Shown piece after piece: positions 1 through 9,212 of a stretch of 64,000 bases of DNA. Both the position numbers and the translations under genes were made by a program. The stretch's first letter is position 1. Each line of letters begins with the position of its first letter. Origin of the DNA: Priestia megaterium (lineage in GTDB: Bacteria > Bacillota > Bacilli > Bacillales > Bacillaceae_H); assembly GCF_023824195.1 (NCBI RefSeq), contig NZ_CP085442.1:1092001-1156000 (forward strand). Direction: 5' to 3'. Below the pieces are notes generated by a model. The model had not been told where the DNA came from and did not search any database. It was given only the letters and a program-made list of their open reading frames with translations.

Positions 1-183
1 GAGTCAAGACCTGTATGGAAACCAATGCATATGCAACCCTTCTTTGAAAAATACGATTTTGTTGGTGAAGGTATTGCAGAGAAGTTATTTAAAAATGGTT
101 TGTGTATACCTAGTGATACCAAAATGACCTTAGACGATTTAAGAAGAATAGTAAGGATTATTAGACAGTTGTGGGTGCAATAA
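1..183 (+). CDS. DegT/DnrJ/EryC1/StrS-family sugar aminotransferase, C-terminal end (partial)
   Basis: The window opens inside this gene and shows only its last 60 residues before a TAA stop. The visible part contains ESRPVWKPMHMQPFF and, later, a LCIPSDTKMT segment, which are the conserved C-terminal features of PLP-dependent nucleotide-sugar aminotransferases (EpsN/PglE type). The PLP-binding lysine lies outside the window. Family members put an amino group on a UDP-linked 4-keto sugar in the cytoplasm. It probably supplies an amino sugar to the polysaccharide made by the genes that follow. The family call is firm; the sugar substrate cannot be deduced. Confidence 0.85.
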   Translation, partial: ESRPVWKPMHMQPFFEKYDFVGEGIAEKLFKNGLCIPSDTKMTLDDLRRIVRIIRQLWVQ

Positions 184-414
184 GGAAAGTTTTCCATTGT
201 AGGATTTAAGGTTAAAGCGTAATGTATAATATCTCTTAAATATAATATCTAAGTAGTTGTAATTTCCTGTTTGAAATTAGATTTTTTATAATGCTTAATA
301 CTATAAAGAGTACTCAAATTATTTCTCCTGTTTAGAGCAAAATAATTTAATAATTGATATTTATACATAATATCCCGTTAAAGTTTTAAGTAATGATTAA
401 ATAAGGATGATTAA

Positions 415-1692
415 ATGAATGGAAAATTAAATTTTTTAATAAGGAAAGTTTTTGGTATTTTCTTAGGATCCACAGTCTTCATGGCATCACAATTCTTAAT
501 AATTGTAGTACTAGCAAAACTAGGGTCTCCTCGAGAAGTAGGGGAATTTGGTTTAGCTGTAGCTATTACAGGTCCAATATATATGTTTTTTTCTATGCAA
601 TTAAGAAGTATGTATGTAACTGATAGAGATAAAAAATACAAATTTATTGATTATATGTCTCTATGTCTTGTTAATGCTACTATAGCTCTGGTAGTAACTG
701 TTTTATGTGTATTAAATAAACCTTCTGAAATGGTATTGTTAGTTTTATTATACTCAATAGCTAAATTTTTACAAACGTTAGGGGAAATTGTATATGGTAA
801 GATGCAAAGAGAGGAGAAACTTGTACTAGTAGGGGTATCTAATTGTTTAAAAGGTATAGTATCCCTATTTTTTTTCAGTATCATTTTCTATATAACAAGA
901 GAATTAGTTCTTGCAACTCTAGGAATTGTTATTTCTTGGTTTTTAGTACTATACCTTTATGATTTACCTAGAAGTAATCTTGAAAGAACGACTCAGCTAT
1001 TCAAAGGGTTAATGAATATTAAATTTCATAATATGAAGAACCTATGGATGTTAGCTCTTCCTTTAGGTTTGATCTCTCTTCTGTATTCTTTTAATACTAA
1101 TATAACTAGATATTTCGTAACTTACTATTTTGATGAAACTGCTTTAGGTTATTTTACTGCATGTGCATATTTAATGATGATAGGTAATACATTTATTGGT
1201 GCTGTGGGTCAAACGTTAAGTTCTAGAATGGCGACTTATTATAATATCTCAACAAGTAATAAAAAGTTTAATAAATTACTAATCTCTATGGTTCTGTTTG
1301 GTTTATTAATAGGAGTTCTCACTACAATATTAACTAGTTTGTTAGGGAGTGATATATTAACAATCTTTTATGGTAGCGAGTATAGTCATTATTCTATATT
1401 GTTAACATTATTAATGAGTGCCACCATTATACGCTATCCAGCAGAATTCATAGGATATGCTACTATTGCATCAAGAACATATAAATTTGAAGTACCTATG
1501 TTAATTATAATGTTGATTAGTAGTGTAATAAGTAGTTGGAAACTAATACCTTTAATGGGTCTCAACGGAGCAGCTTTTTCAATATTACTTTCTTCATTAA
1601 TAGCAGCTATAGGAAGAGTAGTTATTATTATTAGGGCAAATAAATTAAAGGCGAGTGGTAAAATATATGAACAAAATAAACACATCAGTTAG
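415..1692 (+). CDS. Polysaccharide flippase (Wzx-like, MATE/MOP superfamily)
   Basis: A 425-residue, almost wholly hydrophobic protein with about a dozen predicted membrane segments and short basic loops, the size and pattern of Wzx/RfbX-type exporters. Such proteins flip undecaprenyl-PP-linked repeat units across the cytoplasmic membrane. The ATG at 415 follows an AAGGATG ribosome site with good spacing. The 3' end overlaps the start of the next gene, a predicted polymerase, so the two are probably translated together as a Wzx/Wzy pair. The DNA is very AT-rich, like the next 6 kb. A second, unrelated-looking flippase lies at 22336, which implies two separate export systems. Confidence 0.8.
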   Translation: MNGKLNFLIRKVFGIFLGSTVFMASQFLIIVVLAKLGSPREVGEFGLAVAITGPIYMFFSMQLRSMYVTDRDKKYKFIDYMSLCLVNATIALVVTVLCVLNKPSEMVLLVLLYSIAKFLQTLGEIVYGKMQREEKLVLVGVSNCLKGIVSLFFFSIIFYITRELVLATLGIVISWFLVLYLYDLPRSNLERTTQLFKGLMNIKFHNMKNLWMLALPLGLISLLYSFNTNITRYFVTYYFDETALGYFTACAYLMMIGNTFIGAVGQTLSSRMATYYNISTSNKKFNKLLISMVLFGLLIGVLTTILTSLLGSDILTIFYGSEYSHYSILLTLLMSATIIRYPAEFIGYATIASRTYKFEVPMLIIMLISSVISSWKLIPLMGLNGAAFSILLSSLIAAIGRVVIIIRANKLKASGKIYEQNKHIS

Positions 1693-3121
1693 ATATTCAA
1701 AGGTACCGTCTGAGTATTTATTAGCACCTTTATTAATGCTTGTAATTCTTTCTGTTAGTGTATTTTATATTATAGGGAATAATTACAATAATATTCTTAT
1801 AATTATTCCTATTATAATTACTTTCATCTTTCTTGTCCCAAGGCTTTCGTTAATCATAGTAGGCAAACGGCCACCCTTTGATGTTTGGTCTATATTTACT
1901 TACACTGCTCTTTTAGTTTTTATCTACTCTCCTTTATATCATTTAATCACAGGGAGACCTATTGCTAAAAATTTGCCGTATGACATGACAGAATTGATTT
2001 CTTATATAGCTTGGACTTGTGTACCGATAATTCCTCTCTTTTATTTAGGATCCTTACTAGTAAAAAAGAAATCTCACTATATTAAACATAGTTATGAAAA
2101 AGAACCTATTAATAAATTCATTAATATAGGGATATTCTATATCCTTACAGGCATGTGTGCTAATATAGCTATCATGATTGCCGGAGGAATACCCCTTATA
2201 GCGGGTACGTTATTCGTATTAAAAGATTTCTTTAGTGTAGGACTACTTTTGGTTTATTATGGAGTTATAAAAAAACTAATAAAAAAAGGAATAAAAGATA
2301 AAAAAAAGCATCAAGTATTATGTTTTATTTCATTAATAATCATAATATTTTTAATTTCCTATTTTAATTTAGAAAGGGGAAGTAGATTTTTTATCTTAAT
2401 ATATGCTTTTTGGGGATTGCATATATATTCAACTCATGTAGCAAAGATAAATATGTCTAAAATTTTAATAATAATTGTTCTGTTGATACCATTACTTACT
2501 CAATACAAGTTGTATAAGTATACGGGTTATGATAGTCAATATGTTTTAGATTCTAACTATAGATCTCAAATACAAGAGCAATATAGTCAGTTAACACCTA
2601 CTTATACTCTAGCTACTGATTTAGGAAGATATTATATTTGGATGTTATATTATCAAGAAGTACAGCCAGGAGGAAATATTGATTATCAGTATGGAAAAAC
2701 ATATTTAGATGCCATTCTCACAATGTTTCCAAAATGGATTGTAAAGAATAAGCCACCAGGGATGATTGAACTCTCTCATGATGCTGAATCAGGAAGAGGG
2801 TACTATAAAGCCTATCATCCTAGTGCTGCCAAAATAGGAGGATTTTGGGCGGAATCTTATGTTAATTTTGGCATAATGGGAGTATGGCTTATGGCCATTG
2901 TAGGAGGATATATTTTAGGCGTTTTAGATAAAATAATTAAAGCTAGAAGTTTAGGATACATTACCCCTGTTTTAGCAGGGTTAATAGCTACTTTCGGTTC
3001 GGAAGTTTTACTCCAAGATTCTAGATTAATTCTTTGGCATTTATCTAAATACGTAGTTACCGTAATTCCTCTGATTGTATTATTAAAATTAAAGACGAGA
3101 AGAAAAGGAGAAGCAATATGA
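1667..3121 (+). CDS. O-antigen/repeat-unit polymerase-like membrane protein (Wzy-like)
   Basis: A protein of 484 residues with about ten or more membrane segments and one large non-membrane loop (roughly residues 280-390), as expected of Wzy polymerases that join repeat units outside the membrane. Wzy families share little sequence, so the assignment rests on topology and on position between a flippase and glycosyltransferases. I chose the ATG at 1667 because a GAGTGG element lies 8 nt upstream; an in-frame GTG at 1655 is the alternative. Both starts overlap the end of the flippase gene. The stop overlaps the next start in an ATGA arrangement, which indicates one operon. Confidence 0.65.
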   Translation: MNKINTSVRYSKVPSEYLLAPLLMLVILSVSVFYIIGNNYNNILIIIPIIITFIFLVPRLSLIIVGKRPPFDVWSIFTYTALLVFIYSPLYHLITGRPIAKNLPYDMTELISYIAWTCVPIIPLFYLGSLLVKKKSHYIKHSYEKEPINKFINIGIFYILTGMCANIAIMIAGGIPLIAGTLFVLKDFFSVGLLLVYYGVIKKLIKKGIKDKKKHQVLCFISLIIIIFLISYFNLERGSRFFILIYAFWGLHIYSTHVAKINMSKILIIIVLLIPLLTQYKLYKYTGYDSQYVLDSNYRSQIQEQYSQLTPTYTLATDLGRYYIWMLYYQEVQPGGNIDYQYGKTYLDAILTMFPKWIVKNKPPGMIELSHDAESGRGYYKAYHPSAAKIGGFWAESYVNFGIMGVWLMAIVGGYILGVLDKIIKARSLGYITPVLAGLIATFGSEVLLQDSRLILWHLSKYVVTVIPLIVLLKLKTRRKGEAI

Positions 3122-4287
3122 AGACAATTTTTGCAATAAGCTCAAAATACTACATGAATAGAGGGGAAGTTTGGACAACAACTTCATATAACAATGACAT
3201 GTGGAGAGAATATTTGCAAAACTTTTCTGAAATTCACGTACTAGCTCCAATTATAGAAGTAGATCAGTTACCTAAAGGTTGTAAATTAGCGACTATGTCC
3301 AATGTAAAGTTTGTAGATTCTTCGGCTTTACATAAAAAAGAATTATCTGGAATTACAAGGTTGTTTAGGACTGTGAAAAAAATTGTTAGGAGTGTGGACT
3401 GTGGAATTTTGCATAGTCCATGTTTTGAAGCTGAGCTAGCATATCGTGCTTTGAAAAAATATAAAAAGCCATATATTGTAGAAAATCGTGGAGAACAATC
3501 TATGCATGCGGGATTTTTGAAAGCTAAACATCTTCCTTTCCCTAAAACCATAGCCAGTGTATTTAAAAAGATGCATTTAAATCACTTAGAAAAAAGTTAT
3601 GGATGTATTTATGTTTCTGAAACTCTTCGCGAACGCTATTATCCTAAAAATACTATTCAATCAGCAGTAATTAGTGATTTAAGACTTCCAGACCACTTTA
3701 TAAAGGAAGCTAGGGAATGGGGAACTTCACCTCATGTATTTAAAATAATTAACGTTGGAAACCTCAGCCCTTATAAAGACCAAGCAACTTTATTGAGGGC
3801 TATAAAAGTATTGAAGGAAAAAGGAATAAATAACATTGAGTTACACTTAGTAGGTAAAGGACCATTAAGAGAAGAATTACAAAGACAAGCCGAGCAAATG
3901 AATATTAGAGATAATGTCATTTTCCATGGTTTTGTTCCTTGGGGTGAAGAGCTGTTTTCTTTGTATGATAAAAGTGATTTATTTGTTTTATCTTCATTAA
4001 CTGAGGGAATGCCGCGCGTAGTACTAGAATCACTTGCAAGGGGATTGCCAGTTGTATCTACTGAAGTCTCAGGCTCAATAGAAGTATTACCTGAACAATG
4101 TATTGTACCAGTAGGAGACTATAAAGAGTTAGCAAATACAATTTCAAAACTAGTTAATTCACCTGATACACTGACCAAACTTTCTGAAGAAGGGATTAAA
4201 ATGATGCAAAGTTTTACAGAAACTAGACTTCTAAAAAGGAAAGTAAAATTCTTTTCTGAATTTAGAGAATTAGTAGGAGGTAATTAA
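3118..4287 (+). CDS. Glycosyltransferase family 4 (GT-B)
   Basis: 389 residues. The C-terminal half has the GT4 signature: NVGNLSPYKDQATLL near residue 213, LHLVGKGPL near 242, and the EGMPRVVLE nucleotide-sugar-binding motif (E-x7-E) at about 296-304. The N-terminal half is the less conserved acceptor domain. It is expected to be a cytoplasmic, membrane-associated retaining transferase that adds one sugar to the lipid-linked repeat unit. Its ATG overlaps the upstream stop (ATGA) and follows an AAAAGGAG ribosome site, so it is coupled to the polymerase gene. Donor and acceptor sugars cannot be predicted. Confidence 0.85.
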   Translation: MKTIFAISSKYYMNRGEVWTTTSYNNDMWREYLQNFSEIHVLAPIIEVDQLPKGCKLATMSNVKFVDSSALHKKELSGITRLFRTVKKIVRSVDCGILHSPCFEAELAYRALKKYKKPYIVENRGEQSMHAGFLKAKHLPFPKTIASVFKKMHLNHLEKSYGCIYVSETLRERYYPKNTIQSAVISDLRLPDHFIKEAREWGTSPHVFKIINVGNLSPYKDQATLLRAIKVLKEKGINNIELHLVGKGPLREELQRQAEQMNIRDNVIFHGFVPWGEELFSLYDKSDLFVLSSLTEGMPRVVLESLARGLPVVSTEVSGSIEVLPEQCIVPVGDYKELANTISKLVNSPDTLTKLSEEGIKMMQSFTETRLLKRKVKFFSEFRELVGGN

Positions 4288-4288
4288 G

Positions 4289-5209
4289 GTGTCTAATCCT
4301 TTTATTAGTGTGGTTATTCCAAGTTATAACCCAGGTAAGTTGCTGAGTGAAGCTATAAAAAGTATACACATGCAAACTTATAGGAATTACGAAATAATCA
4401 TTATAGATGATGGGTCAACGGATGGAACAAGAGAATGGTTAGAAAATAATGCAGATAATCTTAAAGTTAAATATGTGTTTCAAAGTAATGCTGGAGCAGC
4501 TGCAGCCAGAAATAAGGGCGTAGATCTAGCAAAAGGAGATTATATAGCATTTTTGGATGCTGACGACATCTGGTTACCTACAAAGTTAGAATTACAGGTT
4601 AAATCTTTAAATAAAGGTAAAGATGAGTATTTGTTATCCTTTACAAACGGATTTGTGGTAAAAGGAGAAGAAACTTTACAAATAATAATGGATAATTTAG
4701 AAGATAAAGATAAGCCGACAGAGTTATTTGATTTGTATGCAAAACCACCTGTAAAGGTGGATTTTAACTGGAATTTCAAGATTCATTCTATACCTACCAG
4801 CAGCATATTAGTGTCTAAATCTTTGTTCCAAGATGTAGGTGGGTTTCCACATCTCATTCAGGGAGAGGACTTTGTACTTTTGCAATTAATATTAAGTAAA
4901 ACGAATGCTGTTTGCTTACACCAACCATTGATGGGATATAGATCCCATAGTAATAATACTAGTTCATCTTTAAAGAAAAGTAACTTTAGGCAAAGAATGA
5001 GTAAAATTTCAAATAAAGATAAAGCAAGAATAGAGTTATATAATCTATTATTAAAATCTACAAATGTACCACCAGTCCTTAAAAATTACAGATATTCACC
5101 GGTTATTGTAAGGTTTCTGAAGCTGCTTTTTTGGAGGTTTTCTTACGGAACCAACAAAGGCAAAATAAAGAAGGATTTTATTAGATATGTAACTGGAAAG
5201 GGAGTTTGA
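4289..5209 (+). CDS. Glycosyltransferase family 2 (GT-A)
   Basis: 306 residues with a classical GT2 N-terminus: SVVIPSYNPG at the start, the IIIIDDGSTDGT nucleotide-binding motif (DDGS at about 40-43) and a metal-binding DADD at about 90-93 within AFLDADDIW. A GED motif typical of the family's catalytic region follows (QGEDFVLL, near residue 190). It starts at a GTG only one base after the previous stop, preceded by AGGAGG. It should transfer a single sugar to the lipid-linked oligosaccharide at the cytoplasmic face. The family is certain; the specificity is unknown. Confidence 0.87.
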   Translation: MSNPFISVVIPSYNPGKLLSEAIKSIHMQTYRNYEIIIIDDGSTDGTREWLENNADNLKVKYVFQSNAGAAAARNKGVDLAKGDYIAFLDADDIWLPTKLELQVKSLNKGKDEYLLSFTNGFVVKGEETLQIIMDNLEDKDKPTELFDLYAKPPVKVDFNWNFKIHSIPTSSILVSKSLFQDVGGFPHLIQGEDFVLLQLILSKTNAVCLHQPLMGYRSHSNNTSSSLKKSNFRQRMSKISNKDKARIELYNLLLKSTNVPPVLKNYRYSPVIVRFLKLLFWRFSYGTNKGKIKKDFIRYVTGKGV

Positions 5210-5212
5210 TTT

Positions 5213-5779
5213 TTGAGGGGCAGAGACAAAGCACAAAAATATAAAATAATACTAAACTTTATGACATTTTTCTTTAAGCTCTTTCCTAAGAAATTTAGAT
5301 ATTTTTTCCTATCGATGTTTCGTAATACTTCTGGCTCCTTAGGTCTTGCACTAAGGTTTAGTTTGTTTAAGACTCTTTGCAAAGATTGTGGAGAGAATAT
5401 AATGATTTCACCAGGTTCTTACTTTTTTAATTTAGAAAATATATCATTAGGAGACAATATAAGTATTCATCCTTTATGTTACATTGACGGATACGGCGGT
5501 TTAATAATAGGTGATGATGTATCAATTGCTCATAATTGCTCATTAATCACTTTTGAACATGACTACCTATCAGGAGGTACTATTAGAGATAATCCAGTAA
5601 ATAGGAATAGAATTATTCTAGGTACTAACATTTGGGTAGGATGTGGCGTGAGGATTCTTTCTGGATCTTGTATAGGTAATAATACTGTGATAGGAGCAGG
5701 AGCAGTAGTGAAAGGTGAATTGGAAAAAAATAGTCTATATGCTGGGGTACCTGTGAAAAAGATTAAACAGGTCCCTTAG
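5213..5779 (+). CDS. Left-handed beta-helix acyltransferase (WcaF/maltose O-acetyltransferase-like)
   Basis: 188 residues. After a basic N-terminal stretch the protein carries hexapeptide repeats (LGDNISI, IGDDVSI, LGTNIWVGCG, IGNNTVIGAGAVV) and ends with the AGVPVKKIK signature of the LbH acetyltransferases. The histidine of FEHDY is the likely catalytic base. Such enzymes use acetyl-CoA to O-acetylate a sugar, here probably a residue of the cell-surface polymer. It starts at a TTG 3 nt downstream of the GT2 stop, with GGAAAGGGAG at suitable distance, so it belongs to the same operon. Confidence 0.8.
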   Translation: MRGRDKAQKYKIILNFMTFFFKLFPKKFRYFFLSMFRNTSGSLGLALRFSLFKTLCKDCGENIMISPGSYFFNLENISLGDNISIHPLCYIDGYGGLIIGDDVSIAHNCSLITFEHDYLSGGTIRDNPVNRNRIILGTNIWVGCGVRILSGSCIGNNTVIGAGAVVKGELEKNSLYAGVPVKKIKQVP

Positions 5780-5837
5780 GATTTGATTGTTCTTCGTAGA
5801 AAAAGGAAATATGTTAAAGATGGGGGTTTGAAAATAA

Positions 5838-6980
5838 TTGATTAAAGTTGCACATGTTTGTACCTCAGCTGTGAGTCATAAAATTTTAGTTGATAAATTA
5901 GATTTATTGATGGAAAAAGGGTATGAAATTTATTTGATTTCTTCTAATGAAGGATTGAATAAAGAATACATAAAACATAGTAAGATAAAATTTAGGTACA
6001 TAGATATGAACCGAAAAATCAATCCAATAGATGATATTAAATCAATTACTCACTTATCTAGATTATTTAGAAAAGAAAAATTTGATGTAGTCCATACCCA
6101 TACAGCTAAAGCAGGAATTCTAGGAAGGATGGCAGCATCTATAGCTAAAATCCCCTTAATTATTCATACAAGCCATGGTCTACCTTTTTATGAAGGTCAA
6201 CCTAGGCTCAAATATAAATTATATAGTTCTTATGAAAGATTAGGAGCGAAATTCTCTCATGCTCTTGCGTCACAAAACGAAGAGGATATTAGTAAGATAA
6301 AAGGGTATGCGTCAAATAAACCAGTATTTTATGAAGGTAATGGTATAGATATAAATAAGCTTGATGCTATAAATAAAGATATTAATGATTCTATTCTTGA
6401 TGAATATAGAAATAAATATAATATTGATATAGATACTAAGGTAATATTTATGGGGGCGAGGTTTGAACCAATAAAAGACCATGAGATGTTAATAAAAGCC
6501 TTAAGTTTTTTTAAAAAAAATACCAAACAGAAGTTTGTATGTTTACTAGCTGGTGAAGGACCTCTAAGAAGATATATAGAGGAAAAAATTAATGCTTATA
6601 ATCTAAAAGATGAGGTCAAAATAATTGGCTTTCAAAAAAATGTGTATCCATTAATTAAAATGTCGGATATTATTTGTCTAACATCCAAGAAGGAAGGTAT
6701 ACCGAGAATAATTATGGAATCTATGAGTTTCTGTAAACCGGTTGTAGCTACTAATGTACTTGGGACTAAAGAATTGGTAAGTGATAATAGTAGTGGAATA
6801 TTAGTTGAATATGGGGACTCAAAAGGGATGGCCGAAGCAATTGAAAGGGTCTTTAAAAATGACACATTAGCAAAAGAATTTGGTTTGCAAGGAAGGAACA
6901 TTATTACTAATAAGTTTACCGAGCAAATAGTAGTAAACAGGATAGACAAAATCTATAAAGAAATGCTAAGGAAAAACTAA
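5838..6980 (+). CDS. Glycosyltransferase family 4 (EpsD/PglA-like)
   Basis: 380 residues with both GT-B domains. The N-terminal part has VHTHTAKAGILGRMAA and a HTSHGLPFY motif shared with EpsD/PglA-type transferases; the C-terminal part has CLLAGEGPLR and the SKKEGIPRIIMES donor-binding motif (E-x7-E). Start is a TTG at 5838 after a GATGGGGG ribosome site; no in-frame ATG fits. It should add a sugar to the lipid-linked repeat unit. A 58-bp spacer separates it from the acetyltransferase gene without a clear terminator. Confidence 0.84.
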   Translation: MIKVAHVCTSAVSHKILVDKLDLLMEKGYEIYLISSNEGLNKEYIKHSKIKFRYIDMNRKINPIDDIKSITHLSRLFRKEKFDVVHTHTAKAGILGRMAASIAKIPLIIHTSHGLPFYEGQPRLKYKLYSSYERLGAKFSHALASQNEEDISKIKGYASNKPVFYEGNGIDINKLDAINKDINDSILDEYRNKYNIDIDTKVIFMGARFEPIKDHEMLIKALSFFKKNTKQKFVCLLAGEGPLRRYIEEKINAYNLKDEVKIIGFQKNVYPLIKMSDIICLTSKKEGIPRIIMESMSFCKPVVATNVLGTKELVSDNSSGILVEYGDSKGMAEAIERVFKNDTLAKEFGLQGRNIITNKFTEQIVVNRIDKIYKEMLRKN

Positions 6981-7062
6981 GTTTATTAACATATATATAA
7001 TATTTTCGTATCTTTTATCAATTTAGAGATAATAAAGTTTTAGAATTAAGGAGGGAAAAATA

Positions 7063-7668
7063 TTGAAACGCTTCTTTGACTTCTTTATTTCATTATTAAT
7101 GATTTTAGCACTGTCACCAATTATTTTAATTGTGGCAGTTCTTATAAAAATTAAATTAGGATCACCTATTATTTTTAAGCAGGAAAGACCTGGAATAAAT
7201 GCTAAACCCTTCTATGTATATAAGTTTCGTTCAATGAACGATAAAAGAGATAATAGAGGAATACTATTGCCTGACCATCTAAGAATCACACAGTTTGGTA
7301 ATCTATTAAGGAAATTAAGTCTGGATGAACTTCCGCAGTTATTTAATGTCTTAAAAGGAGATATTAGTTTAGTAGGACCTAGACCTTTACTAATGGAGTA
7401 TATAGAACTTTATACTGTTTATCAAGCTAGAAGACATGAGGTTAAACCTGGTATAACAGGATGGGCGCAAGTAAATGGTCGTAACTCTATATCATGGGAA
7501 GAAAAGTTCGAGTTAGATGTCTGGTACGTTGATAACCATTCATTTTGGCTAGATATAAAGATATTAATCTTAACGGTAGTTAAAGTTTTTAAAAGGGAAG
7601 GTATAAATCAAACAAATCGTGTGACAATAGATAAGTTCACAGGTACAAAACAAAATAATACTTTTTGA
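7063..7668 (+). CDS. Initiating sugar-phosphate transferase (bacterial sugar transferase, EpsL/PglC-like)
   Basis: 201 residues, the short form with one N-terminal membrane hairpin. It carries the hallmarks of monotopic phosphoglycosyl transferases: KQERPG, YKFRSM, the catalytic Asp-Glu dyad in LSLDELPQLFNVLKGDISLVGPRP, and the C-terminal VKPGITGWAQVNGR segment. These enzymes start repeat-unit synthesis by moving a sugar-1-phosphate from UDP-sugar to undecaprenyl phosphate. Start is a TTG behind AAGGAGGG. Another initiating transferase lies at 19063, so the window encodes two independent polymer pathways. Confidence 0.9.
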   Translation: MKRFFDFFISLLMILALSPIILIVAVLIKIKLGSPIIFKQERPGINAKPFYVYKFRSMNDKRDNRGILLPDHLRITQFGNLLRKLSLDELPQLFNVLKGDISLVGPRPLLMEYIELYTVYQARRHEVKPGITGWAQVNGRNSISWEEKFELDVWYVDNHSFWLDIKILILTVVKVFKREGINQTNRVTIDKFTGTKQNNTF

Positions 7669-7835
7669 AAAAATATACAATAATAGTTTAGTTATTATAG
7701 TAAGAAAGAAAAATAAAGGCGGGTAAGATTCTAAAGATAACTAACCTTATAAAAAGCATAAGAGGAAGTTTTTTACAAACGATTATGATTAAGTTAGGGG
7801 CGAATATTTAATAATTAGTAAAGGGAGGAGAAATA

Positions 7836-9212
7836 ATGTATAAGATAGCTGTGGCAGGAACAGGTTACGTTGGCTTAGTAGCAGGCGTATGTTTTGCTGA
7901 AATGGGCCATCAAGTAACTTGTGTAGATATTGATCAAAACAAGGTGAAATTAATGAAGTCTGGTGTTTCACCAATCTATGAAGCAGACTTACAAGATTTG
8001 ATGATAAAGAATTATGAATTGCGAAATCTTAATTACACAATAGATTATCAATCTGCTTATAAAGATGCAGATGCTATCTTTATTGGTGTAGGAACTCCAG
8101 AACAACCAGACGGATCAGCTAACCTTTCTTATATTGCAACTGTTGCACGACAAATTGCTGAATCGGTGGAGAAAGATTGCTTAGTCGTGGTGAAATCCAC
8201 AGTTCCAGTTGGTACAAATGATAAAGTAGAGCAATTTATCCAAGACTTTTTAATTAATGATGTGAGAGTAGAAGTTGCATCAAACCCAGAATTTCTGGCT
8301 CAAGGTTCTGCAGTGCATGATACATTACATGCAGAACGAGTTATTATTGGAACGGAAAGTGACTGGGCAGAGAAGCTTTTACAAGATATCTATAAACCAT
8401 TTAACCTTCCAATTGTCTCAGTAAACAGAAGATCTGCTGAGATGATTAAGTATGCCTCAAATGACTTCTTGGCATTAAAGATTTCGTACATGAATGATAT
8501 TGCGAACCTGTGTGAATTAGTGGGAGCAGATATTCAAGACGTTGCAAAAGGAATGAGTTTCGACGAACGTATTGGTAGTAAGTTTTTAAATGCGGGTATT
8601 GGATTTGGTGGATCATGCTTCCCTAAAGATACAAAAGCATTAGATTACCTTGCAAAGCAAAATAGTTACGAGCTAAAAACAGTACAAGCTGCTATTAATG
8701 TAAATAAAGAGCAAAAAACAATTCTTTATAAAAAAGCAAGCCGTCGACTTATTACATTTAATGGTCTAAAAGTTGCTGTATTAGGTTTAACATTCAAACC
8801 GGGAACGGACGATTTGCGCGAAGCTGCTTCTCTTGAAAATATACCTTTATTATTAGAACAAGGTGCAGATATTTATGCGTTTGATCCCATTGGAGCAGAC
8901 AACTTTGCGAAGGTACATCCCGAAGGTCGCCATGGAAGAGGAAGTATGACTTACGTGTCCAATGTTGAAGAAGCAATTAAAGATGCCAATGTTTGCTTTA
9001 TCTTTACAGAGTGGGGGGAAGTAAAAGAAGTTACGCCAAGCATGTATAAAAAGCTAATGAGAACCCCATTAGTTTACGATGGAAGAAACATCTATAGTGT
9101 AGATGAAATGGAGCAATCAGGAGTAGAATACCATTCTATTGGAAGAAAAACAGTAGAAAGACAAAACGTGAAGGAGACGAATAAACGTGAGCTACAATCA
9201 ACTAGACACTAA
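7836..9212 (+). CDS. ugd: UDP-glucose 6-dehydrogenase
   Basis: 458 residues. The N-terminus has the NAD-binding GTGYVGLVAGVCFAEMGH motif and the catalytic nucleophile lies in GFGGSCFPKD (Cys about 261). The length is normal for UGD/TuaD. It oxidises UDP-glucose to UDP-glucuronate in the cytoplasm, providing uronic acid precursor. UDP-glucose would come from the GalU homologue at 18140. The next gene, a UDP-uronate epimerase, starts inside the last 26 bases of this one, so the products are made together. The DNA here is less AT-rich than that before 7.7 kb. Confidence 0.95.
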   Translation: MYKIAVAGTGYVGLVAGVCFAEMGHQVTCVDIDQNKVKLMKSGVSPIYEADLQDLMIKNYELRNLNYTIDYQSAYKDADAIFIGVGTPEQPDGSANLSYIATVARQIAESVEKDCLVVVKSTVPVGTNDKVEQFIQDFLINDVRVEVASNPEFLAQGSAVHDTLHAERVIIGTESDWAEKLLQDIYKPFNLPIVSVNRRSAEMIKYASNDFLALKISYMNDIANLCELVGADIQDVAKGMSFDERIGSKFLNAGIGFGGSCFPKDTKALDYLAKQNSYELKTVQAAINVNKEQKTILYKKASRRLITFNGLKVAVLGLTFKPGTDDLREAASLENIPLLLEQGADIYAFDPIGADNFAKVHPEGRHGRGSMTYVSNVEEAIKDANVCFIFTEWGEVKEVTPSMYKKLMRTPLVYDGRNIYSVDEMEQSGVEYHSIGRKTVERQNVKETNKRELQSTRH

